Part shown: piece by piece, positions 26,001 through 38,000 of the stretch
Layout: every line of letters starts with the position of its first letter
Numbering within the stretch: the first letter of the stretch is position 1
Assembly (NCBI GenBank): GCA_030248225.1
Contig: JASANE010016281.1
Coordinates: 62,001 to 126,000 of the forward strand
Direction: 5' to 3'
From: Trileptium ribeirensis
Taxonomy: Eukaryota; Nematoda; Enoplea; Enoplida; Thoracostomopsidae
Length of the DNA: 64,000 nucleotides
The notes under the pieces: model-generated
The model's input: only the letters and a program-made list of their open reading frames with translations
Told to the model about the DNA's origin: nothing
Databases searched by the model: none
Made by a program: the position numbers and the translations under genes

Positions 26001-29000
26001 TCAGAATAGTCTTATGCTGGTTTTATATTTAGAAAAAATAATCATATTATTTTTCGGAACAGTTCGTAGTCGTCTCGACGTGTTTATATAATATAAATAA
26101 TATCATTAAATGTGTGCATAGAAACCTCTCTGTTTTCTGCTGATAGCAGATAAAATTTTTATATAAAAATCAATAGTAAAAATTGAACCTTTTGGAAGAT
26201 ATGCTGTTGTTAGATATTTCAGGTTAAAATTATCTGGAACAAATGTGTGGCGATTATGTCAAGGTCTACTTTAATAAATATATAGTGCTGACATATGAAG
26301 CACATGAGATGCCTGTATATTTTAATTTTTACAGTGTTGTTATTATTGATAACATACTGATTTTATACACAAAACAGTTACCTCGCATAAAATCAGTTAT
26401 TGAAGCTGTGTACATTTCAGTGATATATCTAAGGTAAACAATATTGTTAGAAAGCGTTTTAAAAAATTTTCATACTTTTCAAAACTTGTCAAAGCATCTA
26501 TTTTTTTACTGCCTGGCAAACACAGTGGGGTGATCTATAACAGCTCGACGAAAAGTTTTAACATGCTTTTCAAAATAGTTTGAAGTTTTTTGAAGCGCCA
26601 TATACAATGATGGACAGAAATTGAATCAAAAAGTTTTTGAAAATTTTATCGTTAACATCGGCATACGGTGGTTTTCTGAGACACGAAATGCATACATGGT
26701 TTAAAAATTGAACTAAAAGGTTTTTCAAAACGTATCAATCTTTTGAAAGTTTGTCAGAATCGGTATGTTGGAGTTTTCTGCAGCGCCAAGTGCAATAGTG
26801 GAGTAGAAATTGAGCTCAAAGCAGCGTTTTTTTTCAAATCTGACCCTGAGCAAAAAGTTGAGAATTTCTAAGGAAAGTTGAGCATTTCTAAGAGATATTA
26901 AGCATTTTGGAGCAACCCCAAAACTGCATGCTTTTAAATTATTAAATGTTTCAGCAGTTCTTACGTATAGCCATAGTCTTATATAATTGACATAGTAATA
27001 AACTAGTTATACTTATTGTAGTAACACGTTCTAAAATCTAGTATCTTAACTACATGGTGTCAAAAGAGGATGGTTGGCCTCACATCTTAAGTTTATTATT
27101 GCATTGATGTTACCTTGCTATGTAAAAAGAAAATTTTTGAAAATGTTATTTTAGTTTCAAACTTTCAAATAAAAATAGAGCTGATAACAATTTTTTCAAA
27201 TATAATCCCGAAACTTTGGGCATTGAATAAACAAGAAAATTTAAGTGGTGACAGAGAACAGTAGAGTAGACGATATATATTCTTAGGGTTAACTGACATT
27301 GAGCAAAAGGTTGAGCATTTCTAAGAAACCTTGAGCATTTCTAAGAAAAGTTGAGCAAATGCTCAGTAAAATGCTCAAAAAAACCCTGGCTCAAAGAGTT
27401 CTTAAAAACTTTTCAAACTTTTGAAAAGTTATCGGATTTGGTACGTGGCGGTTTTATGAGGCCCCAAAAGTGATAATGAGATGAAAGTTGACCGAAAAGC
27501 TTTTCATCACTTTTCAGACTTTTTAAACAAGTTCTTAAAAGTTATAAAAATTGGCATATGGAGGTTTTCTGATAAAAAGACGTAAGCGGGAGCTTTATGG
27601 TGTTGTATTTTCAAACTTTTTATAGTTGTTTAACTTAAATATTTTAGATATGTATATTTCAAAAATGGAAGCTTAACTGAATATTTTATTCTAAGATTAA
27701 AGCTTTTTCTAAACTTCTGAAGTCTTCTTCTGCAAACTTATATTGTGAACGAAAAACTAAAGAAATGTGTTAACAGACACTGATGGCATTACAATATATA
27801 TTTCTGAATATAGGTAATTACAGGTGATATAACTCTGAATAAACACATATGGGTATTTATGCAGCCCTAGTTTGTCTTTGCTTCGCACCCCTATGTTTAC
27901 GCTTATACGCCTATTTTGTACCCCTGTTGGTACGCATGTACCCTACGTTGTACCTTTGTAGGTACGACCGTACTTCTACTTTGTACCCTTATTCTTTGAG
28001 TACGCATGTATCCCGACGAGTTCATTAGTGCCTCATATCTTACCCCTGCAGGTACACCTGTACCTCTATCGTTTACCGAAACGAGTTCATATGTAACTCA
28101 ACGGTTTGTTGTGTGCCTCTATTTGGTTACCTAATAGGCTCATATTTAGAAAATCATGGTTTGTCAGCTGAATATATTTTTTATTTTCCGTTTCAGCGAA
28201 TGTAAAACAGTTTATATGCTTGTAGTACAGAAAGCTGAAATTTTAACTTTTTATCAACTTTCAACATTGCACCTGATACCATGTAGTCGACGTTATTTTG
28301 GCAGAAATTATGTCTGAATGGACCATTGAAAGTATTTTGACACCAACTTTGTTAAGTTTTGTAAAAAAACCTAGATTGCAGGCTTTTGTTAGGACATTGT
28401 GATGAGCTTGTTGATTCGGTTTTGATTTTTCCTGATTTTTTTTATACTACATGCTGCGAGCCAAGGGCTTGGCAGTGTGTATTTCAAACAGAATTGATCG
28501 ATTCTTGTCAACTGCGTCAACGATACCCAATATCTAAACACACAATAACTGGGTGTACTTCTAAGTTGTTCTTCTTAAGTGACCATCTGAGCTGAATTTT
28601 GTATTTTAGATACAGAATTTGAAAGATAGCAAAACAAATGGTAGCTCAAGCACTGGAGGGTCCAATACGTCGAATTGGCATGAAAAATGCTTACAAATGA
28701 CTGCGAATGTATGTCAAAGTCCAACAATCTACATTATACTGGTTAATTCGAAAATATTGCTCATGTATAATTGCTTTTCTATACATGGCTCGGCATTGCC
28801 TACAGTTTCGGCATAATCTTTGTGAAAAATATCCAAAATTTACACAGTGTATAATTTACTTACGTTATGGTGTCAAGAGCGAACCGCTTAGATGTTTTCG
28901 GAATTTCGGGTGCGGCGGGTTCATTAAATTTTTGTAGATGTCGCAATTGCTAATAATTTGTATAATATTTTGCTCATAATTGCTACAGCTGTCAAATTTT

Positions 29001-32000
29001 CTGGGAATTATGGGCGGGGCCTCGTTGAAGGTGGTAAAATAGCTAGAGGAGCTATTGCTTCTTTCGTGAATATTTATGATGTACATACTTGTAATTGCAG
29101 CTTCCAGTATACATTAATTTTATCTAGTTTGCTCCTGTTGAACTTGTTACTACTATAACTTACAATATTATAATTTACAATAGCTCTAAGTTAGAGATGG
29201 AACTTGGTCACAGTCTCATGACCCAGTAACAATGGAAAGAGTGACCCAGTTTCCAAACTGACCCAGTTACCCGCTTAAAATAGTGACCAATTTGTCCTAG
29301 TTCTATCTCTGGTATCTGTCATGTTCACTCTGAAATTACGCAGGACAAAGAGCTCAATATGACTATCTCTATATTACGCACTTTCTATTTTTCCGAAAAC
29401 AAATGGAACCACGTATACCCTAATTTTTTTCACATAGGTGTGGATTCTTTGCTAGCGACATAGCGGTGCCCAGACTATGCCATGAGAAGGTCATCCACTC
29501 ACAGCTCACCACCCAACCAGCCACCCAAACATATGCGGAGCTTGGCCATAAAAGTGTTAAATTCAGAATTTTTAGAACGAATCTGTTTGATTCAAATAGT
29601 GTCAGCGACAGTAACTAGCAAGATGTAAATTAACGAAATAATTGAAATTAAGAAAATCTTTTGTAGTTACGACGCGGTGTTAAATGTGTACGGCTGCGTA
29701 ATGTTACGCGGGCTACTGTAATAGCGCCCAGTCAAGAGATCTGTCAAGTACGGCTGCTTTAAATACTATGTCGGCTATTTGAACTGAGCCCAGCCACGGG
29801 AAGCACTATGAACGGCTATCGTAATAGCGCCCAGTCAAGGGAACCGCCACATACGGCTGGTTTGCTGTCCGCGCCGCTTGGGTACCTGGGCACCGTATAC
29901 CTCTGGTTGCTCTGTAGCAAAAAGGTGTGTGTAGCAAGATTGGAGGGAAGGAGCGCAAACTAAGCTGCGTACCCCAGACTAATTACTGGGAAGGGCACAT
30001 TCCCAGTTTGTAACATCTATTTTCAGGTACCTCAACTTAAAACAAATTTCGGACCCCTACAACACATAGTAACTTACACTTTTCGGCATCGTCTGCGCTT
30101 ACAATAAACAGACTTTTTACACAAATTTTTAGCATAATTCAAATAGTTTTAAAACCTAAATAAAAACAGCAATGCTTGTAAAAATTCACAGTGAAATTGT
30201 TGTACAATGAAATCAGATTATATTTAAAAAAATAAAAAAAACAATAATACAGCTATTGTCATGAGGAGTGAAAGCGGAATGCATCAGATAGGTTAAGGGG
30301 CCCAACATTCGTAGCATAGGAGCAACTGTATCACGACCCACAACCCAATGACCCAGTGACACACCGAAGTGGTGGCCCAGTTGCCCAATTCCCCGAATAA
30401 CCCAGTGACCCAGTCAAAATAGTGACCCATTTAATCCAGTGATCCAGTTCCATCTCTGGCTCTAACGCATTGTCTAGGCTTAGGTTGGGAACGCTCTAAC
30501 GCAATGTCTAGGCTTTGGTAATGTAGGGAAGAATCATGTTTAGCATAGCAAGGGCCTTTATGAAAGTCTTCTAGCGTTTTATTTTATCCAGTGGCATTGC
30601 TTTAAATGTTTTTACACTGAAACGTAGGTCGTGTCAAATACGCCATGTTCAATAATACTCTGTTTTAATCAGGTTGTATTAGATAAACTCACGTAATATT
30701 AGACTTATACTGTGGTTGGTCTAATTTATAGTGTTGAAAATTATCGTCAAGTCATCCATAGAAAAGGCGACGCACCTCTGTTGTGGGGGTAAAGGTAAAT
30801 GCCACAGCGCTATTCGACGAGAAAAATTTCATCGTAAATTGAATATTATCACTAAGAAACCTGCTAATGTAAAAATATATAATATACTTTATATTATAAT
30901 GGTATGCATTATGATTCAGATAAAGCAATACCAACGAAGGGTTTACGGTTGTGTAACAGCATACTGGTTTTTGCCGCTATCTCCAGTCTTTGCCGTTTTT
31001 TTTTGCTTTTTCTGTAAAGGTTTACTCCAAGCAAACCAAGTTTTGGTGAACCGAAGGACTGAGATTGCAACATTGACAGACAACACATTATTTCTCCAAG
31101 AGGGCCCACACGTTCTTTTAACTGAGAGTTTATATTTTGTAATCGGTAATGACATCTAGCAATAAAAGTTGTTGTTTACACCTTTCTCGTAACAATTCAT
31201 AATGCTCAAACTTCATAGATTTGACTAGTAATCTGCTTTTTTACAACCTAGTTTATTCGCTGTTGACTCATGTTGATTGACTATATCAGAAATATTTGTC
31301 TTAATTTAATATGTATATTTCAAGTTCTTTCGACAAACCACTGCTTTGTTCAATCCACCAAATCTTCAGCCGGCAATGGCGTTAATTATTATCAATTTTT
31401 GCCTCGCATTCGGGTAAGTTGTCGGGATGCTACCCTGTGTATATTTCGAAAAACGTGCCTAGCCCATCTTGGGCTTCGTTAACTAACTAATTCAGCTGGA
31501 ACACTGGACACTTCCCAGCATATAAAACACTGAATAGTAGCTTAAGAAGGTATTATACATCAACTCTCGCAAGATACATACTTTCGTTGCATTTACTAAC
31601 ACCCGGGACATCATTCATAATCAACTACCACAATACATGTAGTAATAATTTCACACTATCAATACAGCATTATGCACTTTATGAAACATATCTTGCAAAT
31701 TCTTGCATGTCGCTACGCGTTATGCTATAGGAATGTTCGATGCTGTCACAAGATTTATTCAATAAAGTGTGGGCATACTAAATGTCGAGTTGCCGATTCG
31801 GGCTTGGGCGATCTTAGTTATATTCGCTTTGCATGTCTCAAACGGACCCAATCGTTAGTAAAATAAGGGGTGTATTCGTTTAGGCAATTTTATTTTTTTA
31901 TTATAATAATATGCTTTTCATTTTGGCTAAAGGTCAATAATATTAATAAATACTCTGTTGCTTTGTGAGGATGAGCAAGGTCAAACCAATGATTTTTCTA

Positions 32001-35000
32001 GCTTATTTTTCGGGCGACTAAAGCAGTTCTATAATGCACATTGAACATATATGTAAATGATTTTAGAATACGCCCTTATAAGTGCAAAGAAACCGTGACC
32101 ATTTATTAAGTGATGCATCATTTCATGAATAAGAGAAAACTTGTAAGATTACTTAAGAACAAGAGAAAACTTGTAGTAAGATTATTAAAAACTCTCACTT
32201 AAATAGTTTTGGACCTGTTTTAAAATATCTATATATAGTTCGCATGCAATCAATAGGTGTTGTTTGCTATCATTTGATACCAAGGAAAATACTAGGACAC
32301 TATCATTTTATAAAATGAAAGAACTTTTGAAAGATTTAGGACACTACGTATTTTTGAAGGGTTATTAGGTTACACAGTATTGTTTTGCAAGATTAGGCCG
32401 CTATATCGTTTTGCAAAATTAAGGCACTACAGTTTGGAAGTTAGGATATCATTTTTATTGATTCTGCAAAATTGGATACTGTAACAGTGAACAAAATATC
32501 TTTTAGAAAATAAGGTAACTTTTATTTTTTTATAAGACGTGGACACTATTCGTATCAAGGATTAGCATACTATATCATTGTGAAAGATTGGACAGTATAT
32601 TCTATTTAAAATTTTTGGCCCATATCCGTTGAATGTGTATGCATTGCTCGCAAATACATGTGAGCGAACTTTTTGATCATTGTATAACTGGTTGTGTGTC
32701 TTGTCTTGAAATATTGCTATTTACCTTACCTCGCAGATATTGATATCGTAAGCAGATATAATTCTATTTTCTAGACTATGGTCAGCTTGCTTTATAGCAT
32801 CCGGTAATTTTGGATTGATTTTAGCTTGAAAATCCGTTTGATAGCATTTTGGACACTTTATTGGGTATAGTAAGTATAATTATGTAATTAATATTAATCG
32901 CCTAGGTCGGCGAATTCCCTGCTAACGTAAAAAATATTGGATTTCAATGATAATTGAAAAATAGAGAAACAAAAAAGAAAACAACAAGCAAAACAAGAAA
33001 CATAAGCTTTGTAATGAATTACCATTATTACTAGTCGCCACAAGATTACAGTGTAGAAACCAGCAGAAATTCATTTTACCATTTGATTTGCAACCTTCAG
33101 CTTAGACATAGCCAAAAGTGGTAAAAGCCACAACTAGGTTTTGCAATAATATTTTGAGGCAAAATGGCATAATGTGTTGTGCTCTTTTCTATAAAGAATG
33201 TTGATTTGGTACAAAAATTGTTTGTTTTCCTCGAATTTACTGCACTAAAGGTCCTAACGGCAGTTGGGAATTTTATATTTCGCAAACATATGAAACAGTG
33301 ATAAATCTTAACCAAAGGAAAGTATATATGCTCAAGCAACCATAATTTAGACGCCAATAATCTTGCATAGTGACCTAAATTCCTTTAAATTAAGCCCTAA
33401 TGTTTGCGATGCTTAACTCAACCTAAAACTATTTCCCCGGAAGCTCTGTACATCTATATCTAATGCGTATTCGTAGTAATAATCTGCCGTGGAGCAAGCC
33501 TGCAGATGCATGTATGCTTCAACTTTCCTCTTAGCTCAATTTTCATACAAAAGAACTACAAAATATCCTTACTTACAGAATTCAAATATGTGCCGCCTAC
33601 AGAGTTTTCATGACTCAACATTCGCATCTTACCCCTCATTGAGATGTTATCGCGTCTTACGGCTAAACTATTCTTCTGGTAATTTAAATCTTACGTACCA
33701 TTGTTCGCTGTAGTAGGCATTAGTTTGCTCAAGACACTAAATGTTCACCAGTAGAATAACTAGCATTTTGGTTTCAGTATAAGCAGAGTTAAAGTGCTCA
33801 AAAATCGGAATTTCGTTCGATTGAGATCGTTTTCATTTAAACGAGAATCGATTGCGGTTAATTTAACCAAGTTTGATCGCATTAAAATAAAAAATTCATC
33901 GGATATTATGTATGTGTTTTATTTAACGAATTTTATTTAAAAGAAAGATTAATAGATTGTTGTGTCATTCGTTTTCGTTTGCGTCCGATTTTATGTTGTG
34001 CACTTAATTTTGATTGTAACTGTGCCTTGAATAAACCCAAAGGTCAACATTATTCTACACTTAGTGTCTTATCAAAATTTAAGGAATGTGTTGTTTCATC
34101 GAAAACCACACAAGCTTTCTGATAACGATTCTGACAGGAATTTGTAATTTATGTATGTTTGATTCAGGATCTATTTTAGTGTTTAGTTGGTAAGAAACCC
34201 TACATGTTTTAAAATACATCTAGAAGTTTCGCGTTCAATATGTGAGTGTATAAATAAATACGTGTTAGTGGAACTTTAGCACAAAGAAATGTATAAATTC
34301 CAAAAAAATATGTAAATATTCCCACATTTAATATGTACAATCAATGAGTCAAAAGATACTTTAAACATTAAGTTAATTTCTACAAACGTGGAAAATTGAA
34401 GAAAATTTGCACGAGTTTGATACAAATTATACCTGTTTTACATATCAATACGTGTTTACATTTGTTTGCGTTTTAGTATGTATGTATTTTACTTTGTATT
34501 TATTTGTTCGTTCAACTAAATGCATGTTCTTCAGGTACTACGGTCTCAATCTCTGGTTTCCAGAGCTGTTTACACGAGCTCACGCTTCGGGACACACTGG
34601 TTCAATGTGTGGCGCCGTCTCGAATATTAGTCAGTTAAATGAGAGCAGCACCACTACGAAGTGCAACATATCGGTTATCGGGAATCCAGCCGTGTTTCGC
34701 GACAATTTCATAATCGCCTCTGCACAGTTGCCAGGAAACGTTCTTTGCTTGCTATTTTTGGATTATATTGGGCGAAAGCCTATTTTTAGTAAGTTTCTAC
34801 CAATCTTCACTTTTGAAGGTAAAATCTAGCGATAATGTTTTAGTTCAACAGGCATATGAATGTTAAAGTCTATAAAACTTTAGAGTTGATCTTTGTGAAA
34901 GTCTGACTTCGCCAGTTATTACACTCTGTATATAGTCGACCGGTACTGGCCGGCTCAGCGGTGTGGCAAATCAAGTATGGATTATATAAATCGCAACAAA

Positions 35001-38000
35001 ATCAATTGCTTCCGCTGGTCATGGTATGACCAACACTGCAAACGATAAGGCCAACATACTTAGTAGTTACATATTTCTTGTGATAATTACAATAATTACA
35101 GTATATAATTTTAGGTATATTTATTCTATTCTGCGTTTGCTGTAAAATAATATTAGGATATTAGATTAAAGCTTGAAAAGTTTGAATTTCTCAAAAAATC
35201 AAACTCGAAAGTTCAATTTAAAAATCAAATTTAAAAGTTAGAATTGAGCTGTGCAAAAGTGAACAAACCTCGATTTGCGAATCTAATGCTTAGAAATATA
35301 TGTTGAACAGTAGAGTACATGTATAAATATGTTCAAAATAATTTAGGCCTTTAAGATAGTTCATATTGCCGAAATAATTGCTTGTAAAAGTATTAAGTGT
35401 TCGTCACAGTGTAAAATACATATTTCGTCTAACCACTTTTGAACCGCAGGAACAGGTCGCTCATCACTACATTGACCCACATCCAGTTTTAAAATTTGTT
35501 CTTAAAAACCTGCTTCTTCTTTACCGAATTCCAGAACAATGTTAAAACTAACTTCTCTCACTTCTTAACAGTCTTCCAGCTTTTTTATGCTGTATATACA
35601 GGTGGTCTCATAAGTAAAGCCCCAGAATTAAAGTGACCCAGCACGCTAAATAATAAGCATATCTAAAAATGCTTGGTTATGCGTGTACTGTCATATATAA
35701 CTTAGGTTTTTGATGAATAAAGCCCTAAGTGCGAACTTGGGCGCCTCCAAAATCAATGTATTCTTCCAGTCAAAAACGCACACTTCAGCAGACTTTTCAA
35801 ACGATGTCAGACCTCATCAGGGAAAGCTGCTCCGATATAGCCTCTTTCAGGCACAACAGTGATTGTGGTTTGCATATGGATACCTTCTCCTTCAATACTC
35901 CTCACAGAAAAAAGGCAGGAGGGTTTAGATCAAGAGAACGAGCAGGCCATTCGACAATGGTTCGGCGTCCCAACTAGCGGTCAGTGTAGTCGTTAAGTTT
36001 CGTCTAACCAAAGGCGCACAGCCATCGCAAAATGAGGAGGCGCGCCATCCTGCATAAAATGAACCCTGTCAATATTTGGTAACTGTTGAATGTTAAGGTA
36101 AAATTCATTTCTCAGTATCATTAAGATAGTTGTCTGTAATCACTGTACCATCGAAAAGAACGGACCAAACAATCCACCAGACCACATGTCGACCCATACT
36201 GTTAGACCAGTGACATTCATATGTTATTCTATATTGACATAATGGTTTCTGCATGCCAATAAACACAATTATGCCGGTTAATGTGGCCGCCCAGTTTAAA
36301 ATTGCTTTCGTTGTACCATATGAATTCTTCAGCTAAATCCGGTGCATTGCCAAGGCGCTATAGCCATTTTTAACAAAATTCAACACTGCGATCATAATCA
36401 TCCTCACTCAGACCATGACTTAACGTCGATCTAAAAGTTTGTAGACCTAGACTTTTAATAATTCAGAAAACAGTCGATGTATTTGCTGATGTTATCTATT
36501 TGCTGATGCCGATGTGAACAGCACAAGGGCGAATGGACTTTGTCGGACTATTGTCTAAATGATACTAAATATGAGCTATCGCAGCTTCACCAGATGTTGA
36601 CGATTGTCTCTCTGTTCGGACAAGTCAGCTACGGAATCTGTTAGATCTAACATTTTATGATTTGAAGCAATAGTTTTATGATATCTGGGCCGTGAAGACG
36701 AATGTCGGGACCATGGTCTCACAACTTCACGGAAATTTTGGTTAATTGAATACAGTCTCACTGCAGTTTGTTGATCAGCCAGTGATGTTAATCGAGTATC
36801 AGAAATTTGGTTATGCGTAGATGTTTATAACATGTTAGGTTATAGTTCCCGAAATTATGTGGGTTGTAAGTATATTATGTCAGTCTCAGAAACAGTTTGA
36901 TGTTAGGTCCTTATGGGATATCCTATATATAATAAGTTATGCGTTATGTCCCTCAGCGTATATAGTGGTGTATATATATACCCTGAAGATCATGAAATCA
37001 TATAACTAAAGTCATAAGATATTAGCCAATAAAGTTGGATAACTTGGTTCTAAAACGAAGTATTAAATATTAAACCTTCAATGTTGGAAATATCCAACTT
37101 TGATAGTGCGAAATGGCGTGCTTCCGCTGTAAACCAAACATATTAGATTAAAATATCAAATATTTATATCACTAAACTCAAAACTGTAGACAGAAATTTT
37201 TATCCAAAATTATACCGTCAATTTTGTGTATAGTTGCGGCAGTTTATGCAACTTACTTGTCAATAAACGATATCAAGTGAGATTCTTTATGATTTTGAGA
37301 AAAGCAATAATACTACCACGCGCATACCAGGGTGTTGTGGTTGAATCATTTTAGTCAATTGCTGTTTATATTTCGCTTATTGGTTGTTAGAAAATAAGCC
37401 ATTCAAAACCATTTTGCGCAATCTATCGTTTCAACCCTTGTTCGATGCACGAAAACAACTAATTCTAAAAGAGTTATTGGCTTGAGGGTGTATGACACGC
37501 TCAAACTGCCCACTGCTGCCAGCACGTTCAGATGACTCCAGATTAGCTTGCATTATATATCACTTTTTATGGTGAACGTAATTATTGTAAAAGATACGAC
37601 ATGGTATTTTCAGCCTAAATTTGCTTGCCCAGTCAAATTTTCGTGGAGTTTTAAATATATTTTAGTTATTGGAATTGTCCTCAGCGCAATCAGCATTTTC
37701 ACTGTTTACGCCGTTCAAACAGAGGCCGAGGTTGTTCTGTTGTCGAGTGTGTTCAGCGGTGTTTCGGTGTTGTGCTTCAATTGCTTAGACGCGTTTAGCA
37801 CTGAATTGTTTCCAACCGATCTAAGGTGAATATCATTGTATCATTTGACATGTCCCGGAGTTGAGTTAAAACTGTTGTCGCTCTCTCCTGTGCTATGTTG
37901 AAGTCTCTACAGGTCTGTGTTACTCAGTTTCTTGAAATTTTGGCAGTGGAATAACAGCTAAACGAAATTCCTATTAATATGTATATATAGGCTTTGTAAC

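Noticed and set aside
30731..31159. 142-codon ORF in SV2-like intron 7
   Set aside because: It does not fit the splice phases of the neighbouring exons and shows no family motif; exon 8 at 31325 supplies the expected helix 7 sequence instead.
37548..37665. Start of the 37548-37829 ORF, including a ggtattttcag acceptor at about 37612
   Set aside because: Using that acceptor in the phase set by exon 9 gives an immediate stop; the acceptor at 37665 fits phase and homology.
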